Assembly (NCBI RefSeq): GCF_003048255.1
Contig: NZ_CP028487.1
Location: forward strand, 3,286,001-3,350,000
Source of the DNA: Yersinia massiliensis
Lineage (GTDB): Bacteria; Pseudomonadota; Gammaproteobacteria; Enterobacterales; Enterobacteriaceae
Reading direction: 5' to 3'
DNA: 64,000 nt
Shown here: positions 39,505-49,556 of the stretch, piece after piece
Layout of the letters: each line of letters starts with the position of its first letter
Position numbering within the stretch: position 1 is the first letter of the stretch
Translations under genes and position numbers: made by a program
Notes under the pieces: generated by a model
What the model was told of the DNA's origin: nothing
Seen by the model: only the letters and a program-made list of their open reading frames with translations
Databases searched by the model: none

Positions 39505-40283
39505 TAGCGTGGGGTAAATCCATAATTTTTGAAAATAGCCGCCGCAGCAGGGCTTTTCAGATAATCGTAAAAAGCACTGACGGTCGGATTTTCATGGCCC
39601 TTAACAATCGCCATTGGGTATTCAACCGGCTTATGGCTATCTTCCGGGAACACCCCCACAACTTTAACTTTTTTACTGGCTATGGCATCAGAACCATAAA
39701 CAATACCCAGCGGAGCTTCTGCTCGCTCGACCAGCGCCATTGCGCTACGCACGTTATTCGCACGCGCCATCTCTGGGGCTAAAATTGACCAGGCACCTAA
39801 ATTCTCCAGCGACTCTTTAGCATAAATTCCCGCAGGAACATGGTCAGGATCCCCGACCGCCAAGCGGCCACCGTCTAACAATTTTTTCCAGTCGGTTTTT
39901 TTATCGATATCGACTTTATCAATTTTACTGTCTTGCGGCGCGATCAATACTAATTCGTTGCCTAACAAGGTGTAACGAGTATTGGCAGCAATTTGCTGTT
40001 TATCAATAGCATAATCCATCCATTGCTGATCCGCTGAGATAAACAGATCGGCTGGCGCGCCCTGCTCAATCTGACGAGCCAATGTGGACGATGAGGCAAA
40101 AGACGCGACCACATCAACTTGCTTCTCTTTTTTATACTGTGCGCTGATGTCTTGCAGTGCATTGGTCAACGAGGCCGCCGCAAAGACAGTGATATTCTCT
40201 GCTGCAAACGCCGTACTGGAAAATGCAGCAAGTAGTGCCGCACTCGCCATCCATTTATTCACTTTACCATATTGATTTTTCAT
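39504..40283 (-). CDS. modA: Molybdate-binding periplasmic protein
   Basis: A 259-residue periplasmic binding protein. Signal peptide of about 27 residues (KWMASAALLAAFSSTAFA, cleavage before AENI). The mature N-terminus ITVFAAASLTNAL carries the oxyanion-binding Ser of ModA. The operon is preceded by a ModE operator at 40307-40330, so it should be repressed when molybdate is sufficient. Confidence 0.97.
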   Translation of the reverse strand: MKNQYGKVNKWMASAALLAAFSSTAFAAENITVFAAASLTNALQDISAQYKKEKQVDVVASFASSSTLARQIEQGAPADLFISADQQWMDYAIDKQQIAANTRYTLLGNELVLIAPQDSKIDKVDIDKKTDWKKLLDGGRLAVGDPDHVPAGIYAKESLENLGAWSILAPEMARANNVRSAMALVERAEAPLGIVYGSDAIASKKVKVVGVFPEDSHKPVEYPMAIVKGHENPTVSAFYDYLKSPAAAAIFKNYGFTPR

Positions 40284-40306
40284 GTTGTTCTCCGCATTAA
40301 TGAGAT

Positions 40307-40330
40307 CGCTATATAAATGGAAATATAACG
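40307..40330. promoter_or_regulatory. ModE operator upstream of modA
   Basis: An inverted repeat with arms CGCTATAT and ATATAACG (7 of 8 paired) and an 8-base spacer, 24 bp overall. It has the size and end sequences of the E. coli modA operator. It begins 24 bases before the modA ATG, over the expected promoter. Confidence 0.8.
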
Positions 40331-40439
40331 TAACATCACACAGCGGTCATGCAATTTATCGGCAAGTTGTGAGTTAACTTAAGTTGTGGCAAGAAGATAA
40401 AGAAGAAATGGGAGGAAAAGTGCAGGAGAAGCGAAAATA

Positions 40440-40461
40440 GCCAGCGCTTTTATACGCTGGC
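40440..40461 (-). terminator. Terminator of acrZ
   Basis: GCCAGCG and CGCTGGC, 7-bp stem with an 8-base loop, followed on the minus strand by TATTTTCG; 16 bases after the acrZ stop. Confidence 0.75.
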
Positions 40462-40476
40462 CATTTAGAAATCAGA

Positions 40477-40617
40477 TTAAGAGCGTTCTTTGGTGTGGCC
40501 TGTTTTAGAGATGATGTTAAACACCTCACCCAGCCCATAGATCATGCCCAAAATCACTGCCATTACCACGGGCACCATGACCACGGCAAAGACCAGACTT
40601 TTCAATAGTTCTAACAT
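40477..40617 (-). CDS. acrZ: AcrZ, small regulatory subunit of the AcrAB-TolC efflux pump
   Basis: A 46-residue protein beginning [18 protein letters not shown], nearly identical to E. coli AcrZ (49 residues, formerly YbhT) through the membrane helix and differing only at the C-terminal tail. A single transmembrane helix lies along AcrB and changes its drug preference. Position between modA and modE is the same as in E. coli. Confidence 0.95.
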   Translation of the reverse strand: MLELLKSLVFAVVMVPVVMAVILGMIYGLGEVFNIISKTGHTKERS

Positions 40618-40820
40618 GCCAGCCTCTCATTGCTGCTGATTAAGCGATAACTTACGTTAACACAATAATTGCCATCTATCATTTACTGTAAATTATATCA
40701 GCAATGAATGAATCTAGTTATTTTAACTAACAGCAAAAAAATGTAACCTGCCAAACGTGCGATCTGTCTGCAAACAGGCAGTTAGAGCACAATTAGCCTT
40801 TCGCGCTGGAGCCAAAAATC

Positions 40821-41612
40821 ATGCAGGCAGAAATTCTCCTCACTTTAAAACTTCAGCAACGACTTTTTGCTGACCCCCGCCGTATTGCATTGCTAAAGCA
40901 GATACAGCACACCGGTTCTATCAGCCAGGGAGCAAAGCTCGCCGGAATTAGCTATAAGAGCGCTTGGGATGCCATCAATGAAATGAACACATTGGCTGAG
41001 GAAACATTGGTGGAACGTGCAACAGGCGGGAAAGGTGGAGGCGGTGCACACCTGACGCGTTACGGCGAACGCTTAATCCAACTCTATGATTTGCTGGCAA
41101 AGATTCAACAAAAAGCCTTTGATACGTTGAAAGATGATTCATTGCCCCTCGATAGCCTGCTAGCGGCTATTTCTCGCTTCTCGCTGCAAACCAGCGCCCG
41201 CAATCAATTTTTCGGCACCATTATTGAGCGCGATCACCAGCAGGTTCAACAACACGTCAATATTCTGCTTTCTGACGGTAAAACGCGTTTATCCGCAGCG
41301 CTAACCCAACAGAGTGCCGACCGCTTGCAACTTTCAGCAGGCAAGGAAGTATTGGCGCTAATTAAAGCGCCTTGGGTAAAACTGATTACTGATCAAGCAC
41401 TGGCGGGGGCAGCAGATAATGCCCTATCGGGGACCGTGACCAGTATTGAACCAGGTAGTGATCACAGCGAAGTCATTGTGATGCTCGCCGGAGGCACCAC
41501 ACTGTGTTCGACACAAAATAATAATGAGCTGCACCAACTGAATTTACGGGTAGGGAGTGCTGTTACTGCCCAGTTCAATGCTGATCGCGTCATTATTGCG
41601 ACACTTTGCTAA
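40821..41612 (+). CDS. modE: Molybdate-responsive regulator ModE
   Basis: A 263-residue regulator. The N-terminal winged helix-turn-helix (about residues 1-110, TGSISQGAKLAGISYKSAWD) binds operators such as the one upstream of modA; the C-terminal di-mop domain (from about residue 122, with TSARNQFFG) binds molybdate. ATG at 40821 fits the family. Divergent from acrZ-modABC. Confidence 0.96.
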   Translation: MQAEILLTLKLQQRLFADPRRIALLKQIQHTGSISQGAKLAGISYKSAWDAINEMNTLAEETLVERATGGKGGGGAHLTRYGERLIQLYDLLAKIQQKAFDTLKDDSLPLDSLLAAISRFSLQTSARNQFFGTIIERDHQQVQQHVNILLSDGKTRLSAALTQQSADRLQLSAGKEVLALIKAPWVKLITDQALAGAADNALSGTVTSIEPGSDHSEVIVMLAGGTTLCSTQNNNELHQLNLRVGSAVTAQFNADRVIIATLC

Positions 41613-41721
41613 ATCACTCAGCCCAGTGATTAACGACGGGGAAAGGGTTTACGTATTGACATCACACCCTTTTCCGCTTATCCCTAGCACACTAATTATG
41701 TTGCATAATGCGGGAAGAGTG

Positions 41722-43233
41722 ATGGCTGAGTTGCATATATCGCAAGGTTGTTTTCGCCTGAGTGACACACGGACACTCAATGTACCTTCACTATCCATTT
41801 CAAGTCGTGATGACAAGTCGCCGGATGAAGAACCACAATCAGGGGAAAGCTGGGCTTTCGTCGGTGCGAATGGCAGCGGAAAGTCAGCGCTGGCTAAAGC
41901 ATTATCTGGCGAACTGACCTTGCTGACTGGCACACGCCAGAGTGATTTTCTCCGTACCGTACGCTTGTCGTTTGAGCAACTGCAACAATTAGTCAGTGAA
42001 GAGTGGCAGCGCAATAATACCGATCTACTCAGCGCGGATGAAGATGATACGGGACGCACCACTGCTGAAATCATTCAAGAAGAAGTTCGCCATCCACAAC
42101 GTTGCCAAGACTTAGCGACTCAGTTTGGTATCAGCCACTTACTCTCGCGCCGGTTTAAGTACCTTTCCACCGGAGAAACCCGCAAAACGCTGTTATGCCA
42201 AGCATTGATGTCGCAACCGGACCTGCTGATTCTGGATGAGCCTTTTGATGGGCTGGATGTTGCCGCCCGTACCCAACTCGCCACTATGCTATCGACGCTT
42301 TCGACGCAAGGCGTCACGCTGATTCTGGTGCTGAATCGCTTTGACGATATTCCTGATTTTGTGCAATTTGTCGGCGTGCTGGCAGACTGCCATTTGACGC
42401 ATACTGGCCCAAGGGAACACATCCTATCTGAAGCCCTGATAGCCCAACTGGCGCACAGTGAAAATCTGGATGGGTTATCACTACCCGAAACTGAGCACCC
42501 ACAGCAGCAGGTTCAATTACCAAAAGATAGCCCACTGATTATCTTGCGTAATGGCGTGGTGGAATACAATGACCGCCCTATCTTGCACAATCTGAGTTGG
42601 CAAGTGAATCCTGGTGAGCACTGGCAAATTATCGGCCAAAATGGTGCGGGTAAATCGACCTTACTCAGCCTGATTACTGGCGATCATCCCCAAGGCTACA
42701 GCAATGATTTGACGTTATTTGGCCGTCGCCGTGGCAGTGGTGAAACGATTTGGGATATCAAACGCCATATCGGCTATGTCAGTAGTAGTCTGCATCTGGA
42801 CTATCGCGTCAGCGCCAGCCTGCGTAGCGTCATTTTATCCGGTTTTTTTGATTCGATTGGTATTTATCAGGCTGTATCGGATCGTCAGCAACAGTTGGCT
42901 GATGAATGGCTGGCGCTATTAGGTTTTTCGACTGCTACCGCTAATCAACCCTTCCACAGTTTATCTTGGGGGCAACAACGGCTAGCATTGATTGCGCGAG
43001 CGTTGGTTAAACACCCCGCACTCTTGATTTTAGATGAACCTTTGCAGGGCTTAGATCCGCTTAACCGATTGTTAGTCAGACGTTTTATTGATGTAATGAT
43101 CAGTGAGGGAGAGACGCAGCTTTTGTTTGTTTCCCACCATGCGGAAGATGCACCACAGTGCATTACCCATCGTTTAACGTTTATCCCTGAGCGAGAAATT
43201 TATCGCTATCATCAGGAGGTATTACCTCGTTAG
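41722..43233 (+). CDS. modF: ModF, double ABC ATPase
   Basis: A 503-residue protein with two fused ABC ATPase domains and no membrane part. Domain 1: GANGSGKS, LSTGETRK, LILDEPFDGLD. Domain 2: GQNGAGKS, LSWGQQRLA, LILDEPLQGLD. The frame is open upstream, but ATG 41722 gives MAELHISQGCFRLSD, which aligns with the E. coli start; a small insertion near residues 25-38 is absent from E. coli ModF (490). The precise role is unclear. Downstream of modE. Confidence 0.93.
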   Translation: MAELHISQGCFRLSDTRTLNVPSLSISSRDDKSPDEEPQSGESWAFVGANGSGKSALAKALSGELTLLTGTRQSDFLRTVRLSFEQLQQLVSEEWQRNNTDLLSADEDDTGRTTAEIIQEEVRHPQRCQDLATQFGISHLLSRRFKYLSTGETRKTLLCQALMSQPDLLILDEPFDGLDVAARTQLATMLSTLSTQGVTLILVLNRFDDIPDFVQFVGVLADCHLTHTGPREHILSEALIAQLAHSENLDGLSLPETEHPQQQVQLPKDSPLIILRNGVVEYNDRPILHNLSWQVNPGEHWQIIGQNGAGKSTLLSLITGDHPQGYSNDLTLFGRRRGSGETIWDIKRHIGYVSSSLHLDYRVSASLRSVILSGFFDSIGIYQAVSDRQQQLADEWLALLGFSTATANQPFHSLSWGQQRLALIARALVKHPALLILDEPLQGLDPLNRLLVRRFIDVMISEGETQLLFVSHHAEDAPQCITHRLTFIPEREIYRYHQEVLPR

Positions 43234-43478
43234 TTTACTATGAGGCTGCTAACTTACCCACAATGCAGCAACGCGGGTCAATTGTACTGCTGGGCAATAT
43301 TGTCAGGGGTCGGTTATGGTACTATTTTCACCGTCAGCCATTATCCGTATCGGCGCTTGAGACTGACTTATTTTTGGGTTGAACAGGATTCAACTCTTCA
43401 TCAGGATTTATACCCAGTAAATTTCAAGCAGCCAACATCTGCATATTGAATGATGGGAATACAATAAAGGGATTATCT

Positions 43479-44297
43479 ATGTGGGGTATTCTTGCGGCTT
43501 CGCTGCTTTTTCTATCGGTTAACCGAGTACTTGCCCTGTTTCTCTTGGCCACCTCATTGGTGATTGCCTTTTATCATGGTGTCATGACACTCCCGTCAGC
43601 GGCCTTCTTACTACTTACGCTTATCATTGCGTTATTACTGAACAAATACCGCGCACAAAAGTGGCTGGCTGCGGGGCTAGAGCTATTACTGGTCGTGGCT
43701 TCAATCGCCCTGTTCCTTCATTTGGTGCCAGGTTTTAACAACCTGAAAGTATTGGATAAAGTGACTGTGGGGCCACTCAGCCCGCTATTTAGCATGTACT
43801 ACAATCTGGATAAGGCGCTAATTCCCTTTATCTTGCTCGCTTGTCTCCCCACCTTGTTTGTCGCCCACCGTCATCCATCAATCAGCCGAATGGGCTGGGC
43901 TGGATTAATTGTTAGCGTACCGGCATTACTGCTGCTGGCGGTCGCATTGGGTGGCTTAAAAATTGAATTGCACACCCCTACATGGATTGGTTCTTTCGTT
44001 ATCGCCAATATCTTTTTTGTTAGCTTGGCGGAAGAAGCATTATTCCGTGGCTATTTGCAGCAACGTTTAAGCCAGTGGGTAGGCAGCTACCCAGCCCTTT
44101 TCATCACCGCACTACTTTTTGGCGCTGCACATTTTGCTGGCGGTACCTTACTGATGATATTCGCCGCGCTAGCAGGGGTCATTTACGGTTTGGCATGGCT
44201 ATGGAGTGGCCGTTTATGGGTAGCCGTCGCCTTCCATTTCGCACTGAACTTAATGCATTTGCTGTTCTTCACTTATCCGCTTTATTTACCGAGCTAG
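43479..44297 (+). CDS. CPBP-family intramembrane metalloprotease
   Basis: A 272-residue membrane protein with about eight helices. It carries the CPBP (CaaX protease/bacteriocin-processing) motifs in order: EEALFRGYLQQRL, FGAAHFAGG and HFALNLMH, giving the Glu-Glu, His and His/Asn catalytic metal residues. ATG 43479 follows AAAGG at 8 bases; a TTG at 43446 would add 11 residues. Substrate unknown. It sits between modF and galE, a place not occupied by such a gene in E. coli K-12, so it may be a lineage insertion. Confidence 0.8.
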   Translation: MWGILAASLLFLSVNRVLALFLLATSLVIAFYHGVMTLPSAAFLLLTLIIALLLNKYRAQKWLAAGLELLLVVASIALFLHLVPGFNNLKVLDKVTVGPLSPLFSMYYNLDKALIPFILLACLPTLFVAHRHPSISRMGWAGLIVSVPALLLLAVALGGLKIELHTPTWIGSFVIANIFFVSLAEEALFRGYLQQRLSQWVGSYPALFITALLFGAAHFAGGTLLMIFAALAGVIYGLAWLWSGRLWVAVAFHFALNLMHLLFFTYPLYLPS

Positions 44298-44513
44298 CCT
44301 TAGCTGAATGCGTGTCAACCACGAGCCAATGCAGGTATTGACCGCTGCATTGGTTCGTACATTTCAAGCAGGACATTCCTGCTGGATTGATGGATGAGAA
44401 CGCTACCACTTCAGTTATCAATGCTATGACCGGGATTTTTGAGATTTTTTATCTATCCTTGTTCATTCCACTGTCTTTACGCTTAGACAGAGAATAAACT
44501 GGGATAAAATTGA

Positions 44514-44529
44514 GTGTAAACGATTCCAT
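44514..44529. promoter_or_regulatory. GalR/GalS external operator (OE)
   Basis: GTGTAAACGATTCCAT matches the GalR consensus GTGKAANCGNTTNCAC at 15 of 16 positions and the E. coli OE site at all but the last base. Its centre is about 60 bases before the expected gal transcription start. Confidence 0.85.
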
Positions 44530-44563
44530 TATTGAGCGTAGATCACCTTTTTGTTGATAACGG

Positions 44564-44574
44564 CATGCTATCTT
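44564..44574 (+). promoter_or_regulatory. gal P1/P2 promoter -10 elements
   Basis: CATGCTATCTT aligns with the overlapping P2 and P1 -10 boxes of the E. coli gal promoter (TATGCTATGGT). Start sites near 44576-44581 are inferred by alignment. Confidence 0.6.
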
Positions 44575-44605
44575 TCTTAGACCAAAGTGATTCGAGGAGT
44601 CTTAC

Positions 44606-45622
44606 ATGTACGTTCTGGTAACAGGTGGTAGCGGTTACATTGGCAGCCACACTTGTGTGCAATTAATTGAAGCAGGCTACAAGCCCGTTATCCTCGATAA
44701 TCTTTGCAACAGCAAAGCAAGCGTATTAGATCGGATAAATAGCCTGACGGGCTACACACCTGAACTTTATCAAGGCGATATCCGCGATCGTGCGTTGCTC
44801 GATACCATCTTTGCGAAACATTCTATTCATGCCGTCATCCATTTTGCGGGCTTAAAAGCCGTGGGCGAATCGGTCACTAAGCCGTTGGAATATTACAACA
44901 ACAATGTCTACGGCACCTTAGTGCTCTTGGAAGCCATGCGTGCCGCGCAGGTGAAGAATTTTATCTTTAGCTCATCTGCCACCGTTTATGGCGATCAACC
45001 CCAAATTCCTTACGTCGAAAGCTTCCCAACGGGTTCCCCTTCTAGCCCCTATGGCCGTAGCAAATTGATGGTTGAGCAAATATTGCAAGATGTGCAATTA
45101 GCAGACCCCGAATGGAATATGACGATTCTGCGTTATTTCAATCCGGTCGGTGCGCATCCGTCTGGCCAGATGGGGGAAGACCCACAAGGTATCCCGAATA
45201 ACCTGATGCCTTTCATCGCCCAAGTTGCCGTCGGTCGTCGTGAATCACTGGCGATATTCGGTAATGACTACCCCACCCCTGATGGTACTGGCGTGCGTGA
45301 TTACATTCATGTCGTCGATTTGGCTGATGGCCATGTCGCGGCGATGAAGCAACTGCACAATCAGCCGGGTGTGCATATTTTCAATTTAGGTGCAGGTATT
45401 GGTAGCAGTGTTTTACAAGTGGTCGAGGCGTTTACCAAAGCTTGTGGCAAACCACTGGCTTACCATTTTGCTCCACGTCGCGATGGCGATTTACCGGCTT
45501 ATTGGGCCGATTCAAGCAAAGCGGCTGAGCAGTTGGGTTGGCGTACTCACCGAACGCTCGATGAAATGGCGGCCGATACCTGGCGCTGGCAATCAAACAA
45601 TCCTCAGGGTTATCCCGACTAA
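44606..45622 (+). CDS. galE: UDP-glucose 4-epimerase
   Basis: A 338-residue extended SDR enzyme interconverting UDP-galactose and UDP-glucose. NAD-binding GGSGYIGS at residues 7-14; catalytic Tyr and Lys in YGRSK; same length as E. coli GalE. TTCGAGGAG precedes the start. First gene of galETKM; its first codons also hold the internal GalR operator. Confidence 0.97.
   Translation: MYVLVTGGSGYIGSHTCVQLIEAGYKPVILDNLCNSKASVLDRINSLTGYTPELYQGDIRDRALLDTIFAKHSIHAVIHFAGLKAVGESVTKPLEYYNNNVYGTLVLLEAMRAAQVKNFIFSSSATVYGDQPQIPYVESFPTGSPSSPYGRSKLMVEQILQDVQLADPEWNMTILRYFNPVGAHPSGQMGEDPQGIPNNLMPFIAQVAVGRRESLAIFGNDYPTPDGTGVRDYIHVVDLADGHVAAMKQLHNQPGVHIFNLGAGIGSSVLQVVEAFTKACGKPLAYHFAPRRDGDLPAYWADSSKAAEQLGWRTHRTLDEMAADTWRWQSNNPQGYPD
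44625..44640. promoter_or_regulatory. GalR internal operator (OI) within galE
   Basis: GTGGTAGCGGTTACAT, identical to the E. coli OI. Centre-to-centre distance to OE is 111 bp, close to the 113-114 bp used for GalR/HU DNA looping in E. coli. The sequence is also forced by the GGSGYI codons, so conservation is not independent proof. Confidence 0.8.
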
Positions 45623-45630
45623 GGCACTGT

Positions 45631-46719
45631 ATGACTGATTTTAACCCTGTGGATCATCCACACCGTAGATATAACCCACTGAACGATCAGTGGGTGTTGG
45701 TCTCACCTCATCGGGCCAAGCGCCCATGGCAAGGACAGCAAGAAGCACCGGCGACGGACAGTTTACCGGCCCATGATCCCGACTGTTTCTTATGCCCAGG
45801 TAATACGCGAGTGACAGGTGATGTTAATCCTAACTACCCGTCTACTTATGTCTTTACCAATGACTTTGCCGCGCTGATGCCAGATACCCCTGATGCGCCA
45901 CAAAGCGAAGATCCTTTGATGCGCAGTCAAAGTGCTCGTGGGACGAGCCGAGTGATTTGCTTCTCGCCCGATCACAGCAAAACATTGCCACAACTGACAT
46001 TGTCCGCATTGGAAGACGTGATTCAGACATGGCAAGAACAGAGTGCTGAGCTGGGCAAAATTTATCCGTGGGTTCAGGTTTTTGAAAATAAAGGCGCAGC
46101 GATGGGCTGTTCGAACCCCCATCCCCATGGCCAAATTTGGGCCAACAGTTTCTTGCCTAATGAGACTGCGCGGGAAGACCGTCTACAGCGAGATTATTTT
46201 CAACAGCATCAATCGCCCATGTTACTCGATTATGTCGAACGTGAGCGCCGTGATGGCAGCAGAACAGTAGTAGAAACCGAGCACTGGTTAGCCGTTGTCC
46301 CCTACTGGGCAGCGTGGCCATTCGAAACGTTATTATTACCCAAGGCGCATGTATTGCGCTTAGAAGACATGTCAGCCGCACAACGCGTTGATCTGGCTAT
46401 CGCGCTGAAAAAACTCACCAGCCGCTATGACAATTTATTCTCGTGCTCCTTCCCCTATTCGATGGGGTGGCACGGTGCGCCTTATGACCTATCTGGCACA
46501 GATAACGGCGAACATGGCATGAATAGCGGCCATGACCAAGCGCATTGGCAGCTACATGCGCACTTTTATCCTCCATTATTACGCTCTGCGTCAGTGCGCA
46601 AATTTATGGTGGGTTATGAAATGCTGGCTGAAACCCAGCGCGACCTTACAGCAGAACAGGCGGCTGAACTCCTGCGGGCGGTCAGTGATGTTCATTATCG
46701 AGAAGCCGGAGTCAAATAA
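45631..46719 (+). CDS. galT: Galactose-1-phosphate uridylyltransferase
   Basis: A 362-residue HIT-superfamily enzyme that exchanges UMP between UDP-glucose and galactose-1-phosphate. The nucleophile His lies in HPHGQIWA; metal ligands appear in CFLCPGN near residues 50-56. The stop overlaps the galK ATG by one base (TAATG). Second gene of the operon. Confidence 0.97.
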   Translation: MTDFNPVDHPHRRYNPLNDQWVLVSPHRAKRPWQGQQEAPATDSLPAHDPDCFLCPGNTRVTGDVNPNYPSTYVFTNDFAALMPDTPDAPQSEDPLMRSQSARGTSRVICFSPDHSKTLPQLTLSALEDVIQTWQEQSAELGKIYPWVQVFENKGAAMGCSNPHPHGQIWANSFLPNETAREDRLQRDYFQQHQSPMLLDYVERERRDGSRTVVETEHWLAVVPYWAAWPFETLLLPKAHVLRLEDMSAAQRVDLAIALKKLTSRYDNLFSCSFPYSMGWHGAPYDLSGTDNGEHGMNSGHDQAHWQLHAHFYPPLLRSASVRKFMVGYEMLAETQRDLTAEQAAELLRAVSDVHYREAGVK

Positions 46720-47870
46720 TGAGTTTAAAACCGCATACCCAGGCCATTTTCCGCCAAGAATTCAACCATGACGCTGACATCACAATCAAAGCGCCGGGCC
46801 GCGTCAATCTCATTGGTGAACATACCGATTATAACGATGGCTTTGTGCTGCCCTGTGCCATTGATTATGAAACAGTGATCAGTTGTAGCAAGCGTGATGA
46901 TCGTCAGATTCGTGTGGTTGCGGCTGATTATGAAAACCAGCAAGACATATTCTCACTTGATGAACCTATTGTTCCGCACCCTGAATACCGTTGGGCTGAT
47001 TACGTGCGTGGTGTGGTGAAACATTTGCAACTTCGCAACGCTGATTTTGGCGGCGCAGATATGGTCATTAGCGGCAATGTTCCGCAGGGTGCGGGCCTCA
47101 GCTCATCAGCATCGTTGGAGGTCGCGGTAGGTCAAGCGCTGCAATCACTCTACCAATTACCCCTCAGCGGTGTTGAACTGGCCTTGAATGGGCAAGAAGC
47201 CGAGAACCAATTTGTCGGCTGTAACTGCGGCATTATGGACCAGTTGATTTCAGCGCTTGGAAAACAAGACCATGCGTTACTCATTGATTGTCGCACGCTT
47301 GAAACGCGCGCAGTGTCGATGCCCGCCAATGTTGCGGTCGTGATTATTAACTCCAATGTGAAACGGGGCTTGGTCGATAGTGAGTACAACACTCGCCGCC
47401 AGCAATGCGAAACCGCAGCCCGCTTCTTTGGTGTCAAAGCATTACGTGACGTCGATCCTAACCTGTTTTTCTCTATTCAAGATGAATTGGATCCGGTTGT
47501 GGCTAAACGCGCTCGTCATGTCATTACTGAAAATGAACGTACGCTGGCCGCCGCTGATGCACTGGCCGCCGGTGACTTGAAATTGATGGGGCAACTGATG
47601 CAGGAGTCTCATATTTCAATGCGAGATGATTTCGAGATCACAGTTCCACCGATAGATAGCTTGGTGGATATTGTGAAATCCGTGATTGGGGAGCAAGGTG
47701 GTGTGCGTATGACTGGCGGTGGTTTTGGTGGCTGTATTGTTGCCCTAATGCCCACGTCGCTGGTTGAGCAAGTTCGAGCGACCGTTGCACGGGAATACCC
47801 TGCATTTAGCGGTGGCAGAACAGAAACCTTCTACGTCTGTCAGGCTTCACAAGGAGCGGGTTTATGCTGA
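46719..47870 (+). CDS. galK: Galactokinase
   Basis: A 383-residue GHMP kinase phosphorylating D-galactose at C1. Motifs in order: [15 protein letters not shown] (sugar binding), [13 protein letters not shown] (ATP loop), [11 protein letters not shown] (C-terminal GHMP motif). Coupled to galT at its start and to galM by an 8-base overlap at its end. Confidence 0.97.
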   Translation: MSLKPHTQAIFRQEFNHDADITIKAPGRVNLIGEHTDYNDGFVLPCAIDYETVISCSKRDDRQIRVVAADYENQQDIFSLDEPIVPHPEYRWADYVRGVVKHLQLRNADFGGADMVISGNVPQGAGLSSSASLEVAVGQALQSLYQLPLSGVELALNGQEAENQFVGCNCGIMDQLISALGKQDHALLIDCRTLETRAVSMPANVAVVIINSNVKRGLVDSEYNTRRQQCETAARFFGVKALRDVDPNLFFSIQDELDPVVAKRARHVITENERTLAAADALAAGDLKLMGQLMQESHISMRDDFEITVPPIDSLVDIVKSVIGEQGGVRMTGGGFGGCIVALMPTSLVEQVRATVAREYPAFSGGRTETFYVCQASQGAGLC

Positions 47871-48928
47871 AAAACGACGCTGCATCGCCAAGCAGTGTTG
47901 ACCAGTTAGCACCGGATGGTCACCCCTTTGAATTGACCGAATTGCACAATAAATCAGGCATGAGCGTGACGCTAATGGACTGGGGTGCAACTTGGCTGTC
48001 TGCGATATTGCCACTGAAAGAGGGTGAAAAACGCGAACTCCTGCTAGGTTGCCAAACGCCGGCGGACTATTTACATCAAGCAGCCTACCTTGGCGCGACC
48101 GTGGGCCGCTACGCCAATCGAATCGCTAACGCGCAAATCACGGTAGGCGGTGAGACCCTCGAACTGATACCCAATCAAGGCCCAAACCAGCTGCATGGCG
48201 GCCCAGAAGGGTTCCATGCCCGTCGCTGGCAAAAAGTTAAGCAGGATGAAAAGCAGGTGACCTATCAGCTTCATTCACCTGATGGGGATCAGGGCTTCCC
48301 CGGCAATCTGACTGCTGAAGTCCAGTACCTGCTAACCGAAGATAATCGATTAGAGATTCACTATCAGGCGCAGGTGGATAAAACTTGCCCGGTAAATCTC
48401 ACCAATCATGCTTATTTTAACCTTGATGGTGAAGGGCACGATGTTAGAGCTCACCGTTTACAGCTGTTCGCTGACCGATATTTACCTGTCGATAGCGAAG
48501 GTATCCCCACCGGTGGGCTGGCCAATGTTGAAAAAACTGGTATGGACTTTCGCCAAGCGAAAACACTGGCACGCGATTTCTTGCAAGACCGTTGCCAGCA
48601 GCGCGTGAAAGGCTATGATCACGCTTATTTATTGCACCGAACTTGTGGTGCGACGGAAAGCCCTGCAGCGCATCTGTGGTCATCCGATAATCGCGTACAA
48701 ATAAGTGTCTACACCACTGCCCCAGCGTTACAGCTTTACAGTGGCAATTTCCTAGGCGGCACGCCGTCGCGAAATGGCGGAACTTACGCTAGCTATACCG
48801 GTGTCGCGCTGGAAAGTGAATTTCTACCCGATAGCCCTAACCACCCTGAATGGCCACAACCCGATTGTTGGTTAAAGCCGGGGAAAATCTACCGCGCCAC
48901 GACCGTTTATCATTTTATCGCCCTGTAA
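47864..48928 (+). CDS. galM: Aldose 1-epimerase (galactose mutarotase)
   Basis: A 354-residue mutarotase that converts beta- to alpha-galactose for GalK. Key residues appear in [12 protein letters not shown], the catalytic His in [11 protein letters not shown], and the C-terminal catalytic Glu in [14 protein letters not shown]. Last gene of the gal operon; an inverted repeat (CGGCCGCC and GGCGGCCG, 48942-48981) follows and probably ends the transcript. Confidence 0.96.
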   Translation: MLKNDAASPSSVDQLAPDGHPFELTELHNKSGMSVTLMDWGATWLSAILPLKEGEKRELLLGCQTPADYLHQAAYLGATVGRYANRIANAQITVGGETLELIPNQGPNQLHGGPEGFHARRWQKVKQDEKQVTYQLHSPDGDQGFPGNLTAEVQYLLTEDNRLEIHYQAQVDKTCPVNLTNHAYFNLDGEGHDVRAHRLQLFADRYLPVDSEGIPTGGLANVEKTGMDFRQAKTLARDFLQDRCQQRVKGYDHAYLLHRTCGATESPAAHLWSSDNRVQISVYTTAPALQLYSGNFLGGTPSRNGGTYASYTGVALESEFLPDSPNHPEWPQPDCWLKPGKIYRATTVYHFIAL

Positions 48929-48941
48929 CTTTTTTTATAAG

Positions 48942-48981
48942 CGGCCGCCGACTACGCTTAATAGCATCTGTCAGGCGGCCG
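48942..48981. terminator. Inverted repeat after galM
   Basis: 8-bp perfect arms CGGCCGCC and GGCGGCCG, 24 bases apart, 13 bases after the galM stop. No T-run, so this may be only a weak terminator. Confidence 0.45.
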
Positions 48982-49050
48982 TCCTCAGCTGTTGCCTGCC
49001 CTTTCAGACGCCAATCTTGTCTCCATGAACAGTGAATAAAGGGAACTCTT

Positions 49051-49386
49051 ATGCGTCTAACGACCTTATGGTTACTCTCAGCAAGCTTATTGCTGGGTGC
49101 TAATGCCATCGCGGCTGACACGGCTAAAACCCCCTCACCCGCCCAAGCAGCACAACAACAAAAAATGACCGATTGTAATAAGCAGGCTGCCGCAAAATCG
49201 CTGAAAGGAGATGAGCGCAAGGCGTTTATGAGCCAGTGCTTGAAAGCACAACCTGCACCGGATGAAAAAGCGTTAACGCCGCAGCAGCAAAAAATGAAAA
49301 ATTGTAACGCCGAAGCGGCCACCAAGGCGCTAAAAGGCGATGAGCGTAAAACCTTTATGAGTACATGCCTGAAAAAAGCCGCCTAA
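49051..49386 (+). CDS. psiF: PsiF family protein (phosphate-starvation-inducible)
   Basis: A 111-residue secreted protein. Signal peptide of about 21 residues (LWLLSASLLLGANAIAA). The mature part holds two repeats of QQQKMxxCNxxAxxKxLKGDERKxFMSxCLK, each with two Cys, likely disulfide-linked in the periplasm. This is the PsiF repeat; E. coli psiF is phosphate-regulated, but I see no convincing Pho box here. Function unknown. Confidence 0.85.
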   Translation: MRLTTLWLLSASLLLGANAIAADTAKTPSPAQAAQQQKMTDCNKQAAAKSLKGDERKAFMSQCLKAQPAPDEKALTPQQQKMKNCNAEAATKALKGDERKTFMSTCLKKAA

Positions 49387-49514
49387 CGTCCTCGAATCGC
49401 GCTCATGCCTATGATTCCAAGGACGGAATCGATTCAACTAAAGCCTTACGTTACCTTAAAAAATTGGCTATGGTTAAACACAAACGATTGCTGTTAGCAG
49501 CAATCCCGCAATAT

Positions 49515-49533
49515 AATGATAATAGTTATCATT
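49515..49533. promoter_or_regulatory. Fur-box-like site upstream of gpmA
   Basis: AATGATAATAGTTATCATT is a 9-1-9 inverted repeat (8 of 9 paired) of the Fur type, ending 23 bases before the gpmA start. E. coli gpmA is reported as iron-regulated, which fits. Confidence 0.7.
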
Positions 49534-49556
49534 GAATCATTTGAGGAGTTCGAACT

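Larger units (their letters stand above)
44298..44605. other. Spacer between CPBP gene and galE (terminators and gal promoter)
   Basis: 308 bases. Two hairpins lie first: CCAATGCAG and CTGCATTGG (44326-44353, 9-bp arms), then AGCAGG and CCTGCT (44367-44383), probably ending the CPBP transcript. The rest is the gal control region: GalR operator at 44514-44529 and promoter -10 elements around 44565-44574. Confidence 0.7.

Noticed and set aside
43240..43449. 69-codon plus-strand ORF between modF and the CPBP gene
   Set aside because: No ribosome site and no recognisable protein features; the sequence near its end looks like an intergenic repeat remnant.
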